From contig CAJQUN010000329.1 of the NCBI GenBank assembly GCA_907163345.1, forward strand, positions 248,001-312,000: a DNA stretch of 64,000 nt. The letters are read 5' to 3'. Made by a program: the position numbers and the translations under genes. The notes under the pieces are model-generated. The model did no database searches, was not told the DNA's origin, and saw nothing but the letters and a program-made list of their open reading frames with translations. Below, piece after piece: positions 25,201 through 37,600 of this stretch (position 1 is its first letter; the number at the start of each line of letters is the position of its first letter). The stretch is from Haberlea rhodopensis (Eukaryota > Streptophyta > Magnoliopsida > Lamiales > Gesneriaceae).

Positions 25201-26196
25201 TCCAACTCGGAGATCAACTTCGCCTTTCGCCAACAATCTACTCTTTTTGAGGTCCTGCACATTTACACAAATGTGAGATCCACATCCAGTATCTAATACC
25301 CATGATGAAGAAGTAGATAAATTGACTTCTATAACAAAAATACCTGAAGCGGAAGTCACACTTCCTTTCTTTAGATCCTCCAGATATACTTTGCAGTATC
25401 TTTTCCAATGGCCGGTCTCACCGCAATGGAAACAGCTCCCTTCCTTCGCTATCCCTCCCTTTGGTTTCAGTGCATAAGACTTTGGCTTAGATTTAACAAA
25501 GACCTTCTTTGCCTTCTTATTGACTTTAGCTTTGGCCTTTCCTTTGCCCTTATTCACAATAAGAACATTTGTGGCCTTAGTCTTCTTTGTATTTGCTTCA
25601 TATGTTCTCAACATACCAAGCAATTGTGGTAGAGTCTTTTCCATGTCAGTCATATTGTAATTTACTACGAATTGACTGAAGCTCTCCGGCAACGATTGCA
25701 AGATCACATCGGTGGCCAACTCTTGGTCCAATGGAAAACCCAGCTTGTCCAGATTCTCAATTTACCCAATCATCTTGAGCACATGAGTTCCAACTAGGCT
25801 TCCCTCTACCATCCTGCACTGGAACAACGCTTTAGAGACGTCATACCTCTCTTGTCTAGCTTGTTGTTGGTACAGTTGCTTAAGGTGCTCGATCATATCA
25901 AACGCCTCCATTTCCTCATGTTGCTTCTGAAGCTCAGAGTTCATGGTTGCAAGCATAAGGCACCCAACATCAAGTGCGTCACTTTGATGCTTCTTATAAG
26001 CATCTTTTTCGGCTCTTGTAGCCGTTAGGGGAGGTTCCTCAGTGGGCAAGGGTTCCTCTAGGACATATTGTTTCTTTTCTTGTTTGAGGACTATCCTCAA
26101 GTTCCTATGCCAGTCTAGGAAATTTGTCCCATTTAGTTTGTCCTTCTCAAGGACCGATCGCAGTGATAATGTGTTTGATACGTTGTTAGTTGCCAT
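22255..26196 (-). pseudogene. Copia-B gag-pol, nearly intact
   Basis: In order on the minus strand: Gag from the ATG at 26196; a CCHC zinc knuckle (CFHCGETGHWKRYC) near 25400; aspartic protease (VLDTGCGSHICV) near 25285; the integrase HHCC-type region and catalytic core (HSDVCGPIST, FTDDLSRYGYVY, RSDRGGEYLSQEF, PPYTPQWNGVSERRNRTL); reverse transcriptase (KTAFLNGNL, YVDDILLIGND); and RNase H (TTEAEYIAASDAAKEAVW). Two lesions are visible. A stop codon (TAA where Copia-A has TAT) follows Gag MIG at 25762. A one-base deletion near 24041 against 29597 shifts the frame between integrase and RT. The solo LTR interrupts the last two codons. Otherwise the copy is long and clean, so it is fairly recent. 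Confidence 0.9.
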
Positions 26197-26249
26197 GGAT
26201 ATCTACAATATAAATATGCAAAATAAGTTTATGATTTAATCATTTAACA

Positions 26250-28043
26250 TGGTCTTATATTAAATGATACTCCCACTATTTTGTTTCAAAAATATCAACC
26301 CTCAAAACCTTTCGTGGGCCAAGATCCATATTTCGCCTAATCTTGAGTTAGCTTTGGCTAATCGCCCAAGACTCGGTTATTTAGGTAGACAACACTTTGT
26401 CAATTATATCACATATAATTCTTGGATAGTTGGATGAACAACGCTTTGTTCAATTCATCAAATGAATTATTATCCAACCCATGCCTCTAGGTTCCCAATC
26501 CTATTGAGATAACCTAGTTAAGTCGTACCCAATTTAAAGTATAACGGATATCACTTTTATCCTTTCGCGCCTTACTAAGATTGCCACGGTGCTTTGCTTT
26601 GGCAAACCCACACATGTACAATCGAAGTTATTGACGACTACTTTTAATTTTGGAAGGCATCTAAAACTTAATATTTTAGAGGGATTTATTGATCTCATGA
26701 TTAGTTTGATAATTTAAAATATGTCCACTACATATAGTTGTATACATATCTACATATATGTGTAATACAATTATCAATCTAAAACATAAGATAAATCATG
26801 CATCAACATACATAATTAAACGTGACATGGTTATAGTCCCTACTAATGATTTTCTCAAGCCAATGAGAAAATCCTAAGAGTCAACCTAAGGTAACTTCAC
26901 AAGCACCTTCCTTTGGCTCCAATTTGTGAATGGCCTCCTCATCCCGGCACGATGCTCCATCTTCATTGATCACCATCAATAAAATAAACTACACTATTAC
27001 AAGATATAGAATTCCTCGATTCACATTCGAGGGGAACATAGGGGAGGGATTACATTTGGAATGAAATAGATAAGGCACGACTCGCAGGTCGTATTATAAA
27101 TTACAAACATTCACAAATCCTATCTAATAGGTCAAAGGGCTATAACCACGCACCATGCTCAAACAACACATAAAGCATGTATTAACATTTAATTAATTAA
27201 ATTCTAAACATTTTAAATTTAATTCTAATTAAAACTGTAAAATAGAATTTTGAAAAATTATCGTACGCTCGGGACATCACATGCCACGAACTAATTTCGA
27301 CTTAGCTACGAACCACCATGGTTCGAACCAACCATGCTCCACGGCTGGACCATGGCATGGGCCTAGGGTTCGAAACCCTAGCCCATGGCCGAGCCTTGTG
27401 CTAGCGGCGGCGGTGCTAGGGTTCCAAACCCTAGCCGCCGTGCACCACTTCTTGGTCTTCATCGAGCCAACTTGTTCGAAACGCCGGAATTCTTGAGCCA
27501 CGAATCATGGTCAGTTCATGCACGGTGGTGGCTCAACCATCTCGAGCCAAGGGTTCGAAAAACCCTAGCTCTCATGTGGTGAAGCCACTTATCCATGCAT
27601 GCTTGAACCATTATCGAGCCAAAGAGTTCAAAACCTTAGCAAAGAGGCGATGATGGCCGAGCCCATGCACGACTACTAGGGTTCGAAACCCTAGCCGTCA
27701 TGAGCTAGCCGTCACGAGCCATTGGGTTATAAACCCTAATCAAGTTTCGACACTTCCATGCACAATTATTAGCCACAACGACTAAGCCATCTCGAGCCAA
27801 GGGTTCGAAAACCCTAGCCCTCATGTGGTTAGCCGTGTGTCATTTGTGATGGTGATGGCCAAACACTTGTGATGTATGGTTCGATTTTTCACCAATTTAT
27901 ATCAAATATAATTTTACGATGATTTTCACAAATTCGATATTAACATATCATATATGTTCATACAGTTTTAAATAGCATGCAATATTAATCTAAATATGAT
28001 TAAACTATTTAACCACATAAATCCGATATGAGCCTTGTACACG
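26250..28043 (-). other. Copia-B 5' leader between PBS and gag
   Basis: Non-coding leader of about 1.8 kb with no gene. It contains a palindrome array at 27363-27815. The stretch 26280-27260 is unremarkable and matches 47770-48770 in Copia-A. Confidence 0.7.
27363..27815. repeat. Inverted-repeat array with telobox-like arms (Copia-B leader)
   Basis: Copies of CTAGGGTTCGAAACCCTAG, with arms of 8 bp and a CGA centre, at 27363-27381 and 27676-27694, and CTAGGGTTCCAAACCCTAG at 27416-27434. Shorter forms AGGGTTCGAAA(A)ACCCT lie near 27550 and 27800, and decayed forms near 27624 and 27724. They are often preceded by CTCGAGCCAA. The arms contain AAACCCTA, which equals the plant telo-box. Confidence 0.85.
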
Positions 28044-28055
28044 GCTCTGATACCA
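28044..28055 (-). other. Primer-binding site of Copia-B
   Basis: TGGTATCAGAGC on the minus strand, one base from the 5' LTR, complementary to the 3' end of initiator-Met tRNA. Confidence 0.9.
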
Positions 28056-28056
28056 C

Positions 28057-29542
28057 TGTAAGTAATCCTAAGAGCATACAACGCAGCGGAATTTACAATT
28101 TTGGATTAGTAGACACCGGATCTATACATAGGGATTCATATCGGATAAAGGAATACGAAGGTCTCACCCTTGTAGCGTGTTTGAGCAGATTCCACGGAGC
28201 AGCACCACGTCCAACGCCTCCTCGGAGTCACTAGCAAAACTTAACAAGTTCTGCCTCAACGGTATCCACACGATCGAATCGGGTGAAGGGATAGTCTAAG
28301 AACAAGTTGCTAGACTCGTTCTTAGACCGGAACAAGGAACACTCTCGATTCACAATCGAATAATCGCCGGAATTCACAATCTCTCTTCGGCTATCAAAGA
28401 AAAGCCGAGAGCATATAATGAAGAGGCGGCCGAGTTCTTGTGTAGGTTAGAATGGTTAAGTGTCTTACAATTAATCATAACCTTGTATTTATATTATAAG
28501 ATTTAATTAAGGTTCAAGGCTTTCTTAAAGCCTCATGGGCCCAAACCCATGATTTAATTAAATCTTTATAATCTTTTAATTAAGACTCTTCTTAATTAAT
28601 TAATTCATCCAATGAATTTAATTCCCTTCTCGATTTAATCTTTTGTGCGACAAGACAGGATCTTGTAATGTTGGCAGTGACATAAAATCTCATTTTATGT
28701 CGCAAGCATTGAGCGGTATCTAGCAACACATCGATGCTACCCAAATTACAAGAATGTCAATGACTCGACATAACCTTTAGAACTTGTGATAATATTAACC
28801 ATGTAACTTAATCCCTTTGTCCTTTGTGTTTAGATTAAACACGAGTCATGGAATAGTCATACTCGTATATCCAATCTTTATTTCTTGATCCCCAAGTAGA
28901 ACTAGAATAAACGAATAAGCTCGATATCTCATATCGACTCATTCGAGCATGGCCATGCATTTTAGGTCTTACTTGATCAAGGGCCAAACACATCTCCTGT
29001 TATATAGGAGGGACAAATCCTATCTCGATCAGTCAACATCCCTCTACATAATTCGTAGTGTATCCAATAGTCGCCTTTATAGATTACCCTGTTACGGGTA
29101 ACGTTTGACGATATCAAGATACATAACTCCTTATGTTGGGATCTCTGATGATCACAAGTCGTAAGGATTACATACATTATTATCACTATGAGAATTGCAT
29201 ATGACGATCATATAACCATCCATGTTGCATTCTCATGGTGGGTCTGTCCAGTACATCGTTCTCTAACATGTACCCATGTGTTGATTTGATATCTCATATC
29301 AATGAACAATTCATCAATCAACACATACTAGTCTCTACGTATTATCATTATCCCTATTCATTACTTGACTAGGGACATCTTTAAGAATAATACAATATTA
29401 TTCTAAGGACATTAACATATATATTAATTCACATTGCACAGTTAAAAGAATAATATATAATAATGAATTGCCATTCATGAAATCATAAACATTGTATGTC
29501 AAAACAATCATCTAATGATTTGTCTTAGGGCATATCCCAACA
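28057..29542 (-). repeat. Copia-B 5' LTR
   Basis: 1486 bp and almost identical to 18097-19583. One visible difference is a short deletion near 29362, where the GATAA of CATGATAATACT is lost. Confidence 0.9.
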
Positions 29543-29547
29543 TTCTT

Positions 29548-29985
29548 ATGGTTGAACTTCACTAAGTTCTATTTTTCTACCACTGGTTTTTCTAGAAATA
29601 AATTCTCTTTCAAGAAATACACCAGTCCGAGCAACAACTACTTTGTTCTTGGTGGGATAATAGAAATAGTATCCTTTCGTTTCCTTAGGATACCCACAAA
29701 TAAACACTTATCAGATTTGGGTCCAAGTTTGTTAGTGGCGTGACGTCTAACGAAAGCCTCACAACCCCAAATCTCCATAAAAGACATACTAGGACGCTTC
29801 CAAGTCCATATCTCATATGGTGTCTTTTCCACTGATTTAGATGGAACACGGTTCAGTAAGAAAATCGTTGTTTCTAGAGCGTGTCCCCAAAACGATATCG
29901 GAAGATCTGCATGACTCATCATTGATCGAACCATGTCCAACAAAGTTCGATTTCTCCTCTCGGATACACCATTCCATTGTGGAGT
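29548..29985 (-). pseudogene. Copia-A integrase C-terminal fragment
   Basis: Continues Copia-A coding between Copia-B and the gag-only element. It encodes WNGVSERRNRTLLDMVRSMM, SVEKTPYEIW and the DKCLFVGY region. A one-base deletion in the CCC run near 29694 (against Copia-B at 24144) shifts the frame. The fragment is cut on the right inside the integrase core by the insertion at 29985. Confidence 0.88.
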
Positions 29986-31485
29986 TAATGTGACTAGAAA
30001 TAGACACATCTTTAGTGCTTAATTGTATACGATTTGGTAGGTTTTGATGGATAATTTGATATGTATGCTACCTAATCGTATATTTGTGTAATTGTAGGTA
30101 CAATCGAAGAAAACGAGCTAAAAATGATGTGTAAAGACCAAGAAAAGATATGGACATGACAAGGACTCAAAGTTGATCAAGAAAAGGGCAAAAACGTAAT
30201 TTTGGAGGTGGCGATCGATCGCCTGGGAGAGGAAATCGATCGCCTATGGACAGAAACTTTTGCAACAAAATTTACGAGCCAACGATCGATCGCGTGTATC
30301 AGGCGATCGATCGCCAAAGTCCACTGGAGCCAAGCGATCGATCGCGATAAAGTGGCGATCGATCGCCTCAAGCGATCTACTGAAAAAAAATAAAGAAGCG
30401 ATCGATCGCCACATTCAAGGCGATCGATCGCCGAAGAGTCCGGAAATAAGGAAATTGAGTCTTTTACCATGTTTAAAAGATTGTAACCTAAATCTTAGCC
30501 TCCATAACCTCAGAACTCGATTTTTAAACCTGATATCAGACAGATTTCGAGAGTTTTAGACTAAGTTAGGTTTTTAGAATAATTTTTCTTTCAAGTTTTC
30601 TTCAAGAACAACAAAGAACGGAGCCGGAACTGACAAGCCGGAATCGCGATTCGTCTTAGTAATCTCTTTTCCTTTATTTAATTCAATGTTTTTGGTACAA
30701 TTTATTATGTTTTTAGATTTGAATATGATAGGCTAAAACCCTTCGATTCTTGGTTGAAGGGATACCTACTTTTGGATTTGAATCTTTTATGAGAATTCGG
30801 TTTGATTGTTGAATTAGATTTCGATTTCAATGTGTTTCTCAGATTTCGAATTCCATGATTGTTGTGTTTGTGTATTAGATTGATCACCTAATATTCAATT
30901 GCATAATCGATAGTTTGTTAAGAAACAACTAAGATTAATAATTAACCGGCTATAGGTGTTATTGAATTCTTTGGAGAAACGATTGAGTAATCGATTTTAA
31001 CGGCTGTAGTTTTCATTGATTAGATTTATCGAACTCATTAGTTTTGAAAACTATCATTGATTTAATCATTAACGGCTGTAGTGGTGATTAGAGATTTGGT
31101 AAGAGTTGAATTGAATGCTGTTTTCTCTTTGACTAAGAATAAGATGAGTAGGAATTGAATTTCCAAGCGATAGATAATCGAAAGAATTCGAATGTTTTGA
31201 TTTGATGACCAAAAGATAATTTTCCAAAAGTACGGTTACCTGAAAACCAAGAATCGCTTAATCTCATAAGTCTTAATTCGTTTAGTTAATTTTGCGTATT
31301 AGTTTAATTCTTAGAATTTGTTAAGTAGTAATAATCCAATCTAAAACCCATTTTTACTTTTTGTTTTTAATTGGCACGAAATAAATACTACCTTCCCTGT
31401 GGGATCGATCCCTACTCTCGCTACTACATACTTTTGCTATTTACTTGAGAAGGGTTAATTTGGGCGTACGCGATAAGTGCTAACA
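29986..31485 (+). repeat. 5' LTR of gag-only element
   Basis: 1500 bp. The palindrome array starts 225 bp in. It differs from the other LTR by a segment of about 50 bp (near 30540-30590) missing from LTR 2 and by one palindrome unit fewer. Confidence 0.88.
30210..30432. repeat. Palindrome array, GGCGATCGATCGCC type, about 9 units
   Basis: Units start near 30210, 30231 (decayed), 30281, 30302, 30333, 30354, 30371 (decayed), 30397 and 30419. Pairs are 21, 21, 21 and 22 bp apart (30210/30231, 30281/30302, 30333/30354, 30397/30419). Spacers between pairs vary. Confidence 0.9.
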
Positions 31486-31490
31486 AATTT

Positions 31491-31508
31491 TGGCGCCGTT
31501 GCCGGGGA
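31491..31508 (+). other. Primer-binding site, Asp-tRNA type
   Basis: TGGCGCCGTTGCCGGGGA, five bases after the 5' LTR, the form typical of Athila-like Gypsy elements. Confidence 0.85.
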
Positions 31509-31571
31509 AGGGATTGGTATTATTTTTGTGTCGAATTTTTTTTATTTGTTATCCCGCATTACTACTTTGGT

Positions 31572-32528
31572 TTGTTGAGTACAGGTGTATCGTCTAATCA
31601 CGAAGATAACTTTCACTACGATCCTGAGATCGAGAGGACACTACATCAAAGACTAAGAGAAGCGAGGTTGCTTGAAGAAGACGAGAGGACCATGATGGCT
31701 GCAAATCAAAGCATGAGGCAGTTGGCAAATCCTAACTTGGATCAACAACCTCTCTGCATCACTTTCCCTGCTCTCGCAAACAACGTAAATTTCGAACTCA
31801 AATCTGGTTTGATTCATTTATTGCCATCTTTTCATGGTCTTGCAGGTGAGAACCCGCATAAGCACTTGATGGAGTTCCACGTGGTATGCACTACTATGAA
31901 GCCAGCTGGCGTGACGGAGGAGCAAATAAAACTGCGAGCCTTTCCATTCTCGCTAAAGGATGCTGCAAAGGATTGGTTATTCTACTTATCCTCCGGATCA
32001 ATCACAACGTGGACGGACTTACAAAGAGTATTCCTGGAGAAATATTTTCCTGCTTCAAGGGCGACAAACATAAGGAAGGAGATCTATGGGGTGAAGCAAT
32101 ACCAAGAGGAGTCATTACATGAGTACTGGGAACAGTTTAAGAAGTTGTGTGCCAGCTGCCCACAACATCAGATAAGTGAACACTTGTTAATTCAATATTT
32201 CTATGAAGGTTTGCTTTCTGGTGACAGGAACTTGGTGGATGCAGCAAGCGGAGGAGCATTTATCGACAAGACGGCGGAGGAGGCGATGAGTTTGATAGCT
32301 AACATGGCGGCCAACTCCCAACAGTTTGGACATGTTCGCCATGGACAACCGCAAATAAAAGAGGTAAACGTATCAAACCTGGAACAACAACTGATAGACC
32401 TAACTTTTCTTGTGCGTGGTATTGCAGGTGGGAATGTAGGAAAGATAAAGCCGTGTGGAATCTGTCTGGCTGCGAACCATCCAACTGACGCATGCCCCTC
32501 ACTACAAGAGACAGCCGTTGAGAACGTG
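31572..32528 (+). pseudogene. Gag of gag-only element, N-terminal part
   Basis: About 319 codons of a plant retrotransposon Gag. The capsid-type region is recognisable by LLPSFHGLAGENPHKHL, AAKDWLFYLSSGSITTW and LQRVFLEKYFPASRATNIRK. A knuckle-like CGICLAANHPTDAC sits near the end. The true start is uncertain, because the first in-frame ATG comes after the EIERTLHQR region and the open frame begins earlier. The frame is cut after ...AVENV by the Gypsy insertion and resumes in the same frame at 41467. With the insert removed the frame is open, so this Gag was intact before the insertion. Confidence 0.82.
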
Positions 32529-34587
32529 TGTAAGGACCCTAATCCTTAAGTGCGGATCAAAGGCATAATTAGAGCTAATATAAATGATCAGAGTAAATTA
32601 ATCGTGTTGAGGCTATGAGCCTAAAAGTTACATGCCAATGAGGACTATCAATGGATTAATTACATTCCCCATCAAAAGAATGTTATCAATTATAGTTTTA
32701 CACTACTCCTAGAGTAGATACTATACAAAATAATCCTGTCCTTCATCTACCAAAAGTGCTCTTCAAGCTCACGGTCTCAACCCGTCTTAGCCCCCTTCAT
32801 ATCATGCCAAAAGTACCTACAAGGACAACCCCCAAACATGAGCAATGATATCATTCATATACAACACAATATGAATATAAAGCGTAAATGCATAATCATA
32901 ATAAAACACTTCTTGTTTTTCCCATGCATTTCAAACGCTTCCCGTTTGGTTGTCCCTGTACCATAACTCATGAGTATAATCAATAGATTATTTTTAATGG
33001 TCTACACATGTCATGACACAATACCATCTCATCAAAACCAAATACCGGTCACCAATCCCTAGTCTGTCCATCACAATGTATTTTAATGCCCCTCGCTTAT
33101 TTACATATAGGCGGCATAGAATAACCTCGCTTCAATGGACATGCGGTACTCCCACCCCTCGCCTCACATTGAGCGGCAAATATCCTTTCCTCGCCCTATA
33201 TGATAACCACGCTCAAATGTGACATGCAGCGCTCCCACCCCTCGCTTCACATTTAGCGGAACCAAAACAAATAGCGGCAAGCATTAAAATCATCAAGGGA
33301 TGACCACGACTCATGGGATGTGCACCAATAATCATATGCATCTACAATCATCATGCATAATTCAACATGTATTTGCATCCACAATGCATAATCACATATA
33401 TACTCGCATCCATAATGCATAAACAATGAGTATATTAGATACATGTACCGTTCGGTGCCCGTACGTCCTCTACGTACCTTTCCAAAAGTGGAATTGATAT
33501 GGCTTCAGTTCCTTGGTTGCGTTGCTCCCTGGGATGGTTCTACACAATCACACAACCCCATATTAGAAGCCAAATAATAGTCAAATACCAAAAATTCAAC
33601 AAAAGAAAGCATTTCTCAAAATTCCACAGTTGGCGATCGATCGCTTGGCTGAGGCGATCGATCGCCTCAATTTTTTCTTCGCGGCGATCGATCGCGCCAA
33701 ACATGGCGATCGATCGCCTAAACCTTGGATTGGCTACTGCCTCTCGGCGATCGGTCGCCTCATATCAGGCGATCGATCGCCTGTCCCGCAATTTTGGTAC
33801 TGCCCTTCGGCGATCGATCGCCCCATTTCAGGCGGTCGATCGCCTCGCACAGACTCGCGATTTTTCACCATTTTTGCTTACCAAAACCTTCCAATCCATA
33901 CCGACACTTAAACCAACACACCAACAACATAAATAACAACATAAACCTTCAAAATACACCTCAAAACAAGCATAAATCCAACCCTCAACCAAAACCACAA
34001 CAACCCAACACAAACCCATTTTAAAACCCTTCAAAATCATACCAAACTTAAATAAAACCTTAAAAAATCAACAATGAGGTATCCATACCTCTTGGGGACC
34101 TCAAATCTCCCAATAAACTCCACAAATCAACTTTTTGCAAGGATTCCTCTTCACCCTTAAGCACCAAAACGAAAATGGGAGAAAAGGAAGGGTTTGGGTG
34201 GTTTGGTAAAGTAAAATGAAAGTGAGGTGTGGGGTTGGGGTGTAAGGGTTTAAGTTAAATTAAAAAATGCATCCCAAAATCTCATGGTGTATAAAACACC
34301 CCAACATGATATTTTTAAAAGCATTTCACCAAAATGCACCAAAATATCAATTAAACTCATGATTTCCAATTAATTGCTAGCCATGGCAAATAAATCATGC
34401 TAATAACAATTTTCCCCAACATGCACAACATGCACCCTGAAATGCACTCCCGGGTCATCCTTTCCATGTGACCATGCATTTCCACACATTAATAAATCCA
34501 GCACATAATCAATTAATTACCATCATAATTAATCATATAACCACAATTAGTGCCCAAATTGCAATTAATCATTTCGGGGATATCACA
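32529..34587 (-). repeat. Gypsy 3' LTR
   Basis: 2059 bp. In element orientation it starts TGTGATATCCCCGAAATG and ends GGATTAGGGTCCTTACA. It contains a palindrome array and CCCCTCGC/AGCGG repeats (33080-33260). Confidence 0.9.
33632..33844. repeat. Palindrome array in Gypsy 3' LTR, 8 units
   Basis: GGCGATCGATCGCC units start at 33632, 33653, 33683, 33705, 33746, 33768, 33809 and 33831; intervals are 21, 30, 22, 41, 22, 41 and 22. Before units 5 and 7 the spacer contains TACTGCCTCTC or TACTGCCCTTC. One unit has CGGTCG and one GCGGTCG in place of the consensus. Confidence 0.93.
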
Positions 34588-34657
34588 ATACTCCCCTACT
34601 TATAAGATTTCGTCCTCGAAATCACATGCACTTACCCCAAAAGGAAACTAAACATAA

Positions 34658-37600
34658 TCACATACCAGAGAATAGTTCCGGGTAGTGCTGCACCATATGC
34701 CGCTCCGTCTCCCACGTAGCCTCCTCGACACCCCTGCGATCCCACTGAACCTTGATCATAGGTATCACTTTGTTCCGAAGTCTGCGGTCTGCTCGATCCA
34801 GAATTCTAACAGGCCGTTCCACATAAGACACATCGGACTCTAACTGAACTTCGGAAGGCTGTAACACATGAGATGGATCCGGCTCATACTTCCGCAACAT
34901 CGATACATGAAACACGTCATGTATACCAGATAAAGAAGGCGGCAAAGCCAGTCGGTAAGCTAAGGTGCCAATGTGCTGCAAAATCTCGTACGGTCCAGCA
35001 TACCTCGGAGACAGTTTCCCGCGCATCCCAAATCTCACAACGCCTCTGAAAGGCGAGATCTTCAAAAAAGACCTTATCTCCCAACTGAAATTCCAACGGT
35101 CTCCGCCGTTTATTCGTATAAGCTGCCTGTCTGTCCTGGGCTGCTTTCATTTTCTGCCTTATCATCTTTATCTTTTCTTCCATTTCCCGAACCAACTCCG
35201 GTCCTCCGACCGATTTGCGGTCCAAATCATCCCAACACAAGGGTGATCTACACCGTCTGCCATAAAGAGCTTCAAAAGGAGCCATCTGAATACTCGTCTG
35301 GTAGCTGTTATTATAAGAGAACTCTACCAAGGGTACCGAATCTTGCCAAGAAACATCGAACTCCAAAACACAAGCTCTCAACATGTCCTCGAGCGTCTGG
35401 ATAGTACGCTCGGTCTGGCCATCCGTCTGAGGATGATAAGCAGTGCTCAATCTAACTTCAGTTCCCAAGGCTGACTGAAGACCTTCCCAAAAATGAGATA
35501 TGAATCGCGGATCTCGATCCGACACTATGGAAATGGGGATTCCATGCAATCTCACCACATCTCGAATGTACAACTGCGCCCTCCTCAAAAAGGTGAAAGT
35601 CATGCTATATGGGATGAAATGAGCTACCTTAGTCAATCGATCCACAATTACCCAAATAGCATCAAAGCCTGAAGTACTCCTCGGCAGGTGAGTCACGAAG
35701 TCCATGGAAATGTGTTCCCACTTCCACTTCGGTATCTCCAAGCTTTTCAACTCGCCGCCAGGTCTCTGCCTCTCTGCCTTAACCTGCTGGCAGATCAAGC
35801 ACCTCTTTACAAAAGCGACGACATCAGATTTCATCCTTTTCCACCAAAACTGACCACGTAGGTCTTTATACATCTTCTTTCCGCCTGGGTGGATGCTAAG
35901 TCTGCTACTATGAGCTCGCTCCAAGATCCCTCTACGCAACTCCGGCGTACTCGGAACCACCCATCGGTTACCCAAACTCAGGGATCCGTCATCGGCCACT
36001 CTGAATTTCGTTGGCTGACCAAGATGTACTAAAGATAACCACCTCTGGACCTCATCATCTGACCTCTGAGCTCTCCTGATGTTCTCATAGATATCTGGCT
36101 CAGCTAACAAGGTCGATACATACACAGGCGATGCATCTATGTCGAAATCATAGCCCAGATGGCAATAGGAGGTCATCATGGCTGACAAATGGATGACGTC
36201 CTCAGCAGAACTCTTCACTTTCCGGCTCAAAGCATCTGCTGTCAAATTAGCTTTTCCGGGACGGTACTCAATCTCACAATCATAGTCTTTGAGTAAGTCC
36301 ATCCACCTCCTCTGCCTCATGTTCAGCTCTGCCTGAGTGAATAAAAACTTGAGGCTCTTGTGATCCGTGTAAATGGTAAACGAAGTACCATACAAATAAT
36401 ATCTCCAAATCTTCAGGGCGAAGATGATAGCAGCCAGTTCCAAGTCATGGACTGGGTATCTCGTCTCATGCGGCTTCAACTGCCTCGATGCATAAGCTAC
36501 CACATGCCTATCTTGCATCAGTACACACCCAAGGCCTTGAAGTGATGCATCGGTATACAAACAAATCTGGAGTTCTCTGTAGGGATCACTAACACTGGCG
36601 CCGTCGTCAAACGATGCTTCAACTCCTGGAAGCTCTCCTCACAAGCTTCTGACCAAAAGAAAGGTACTCCTTTCTGGGTCAACTGTGTCAACGGCTTGGC
36701 AATCTTCGAAAATCCCTCGACGAAGCGTCGGTAATATCCGGCCAAACCAAGGAAGCTCCGAATCTCAGGCACAGAAGTGGGGGCAGCCCACTCCATCACA
36801 GCTTCGATCTTTCTGGGATCCACTGATATTCCGCTGCTCGATATGACATGGCCCAGAAATACTACACTGCTCAACCAAAACTCACACTTACTGAGCTTGG
36901 CATACAACTGGTGATCTCGGAGAATCTGGAGCACTGTCCTCAAGTGTTTCACGTGCTCTTCCTCGCTCTGGGAATAGATGAGAATGTCGTCGATGAACAC
37001 GATGACGAACTGATCAAGATACGGCTGAAACACTCTGTTCATCAAGCTCATAAAGACCGCTGGAGCATTCGTCACACCGAACGGCATCACTACGAACTCA
37101 TAATGTCCATATCGAGTCCGAAACGCTGTCTTCTGTACATCTTCCTCTCTGACTCAAATCTGATGGTACCCGGACCTCAAATCAATCTTGCTATACAGTC
37201 TGGTACCTTGCAATTGGTCAAACAGATCATCAATCCTTGGGAGAGGATATTTGTTCTTTACTGTGGCTTTGTTCAGTTGCCGGTAATCGATGCACAACCG
37301 CATCGAACCGTCCTTCTTCTTCACAAAGAGAACCGGTGCGCCTCATGGCGATACGCTCGGGTGAATATATCCCTTGTCAAGGAGATCCTGCAACTGCTCT
37401 TTCAATTCCCTCAACTCCGCCGGTGCCATCCTGTAAGGTGCACGAGAGATAACGGATGTCCCCGGTAACAACTCGATCCCAAACTCAACTTCCCTAGCCG
37501 GTGGGAATCCTGGGATCTCTTCTGGGAACACATCAGCAAACTTTGCTACCACTGGTACATCCTCAACTCTCAATTCCTTATTCTTCCCGGACGTGTCCAC

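Larger units (their letters stand above)
18097..29542 (-). mobile_element. Copia-B, nested in Copia-A
   Basis: The LTRs are at 18097-19583 and 28057-29542, with the 5-bp duplication TTCTT (18092-18096, 29543-29547). It is the same family and orientation as Copia-A; without its own solo-LTR insert it is about 8.8 kb. It landed between the integrase and reverse transcriptase regions of Copia-A. The primer-binding site at 28044-28055 matches initiator-Met tRNA. Confidence 0.92.

Noticed and set aside
30177..33936. Open frames rich in repeated AIDRL, GDRSP and RSIA peptides (also near 40508, 44665 and 58645)
   Set aside because: They are the CGATCGATCG palindromes read in different frames on both strands. 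The frames change with each spacer and lie in LTR or leader DNA.
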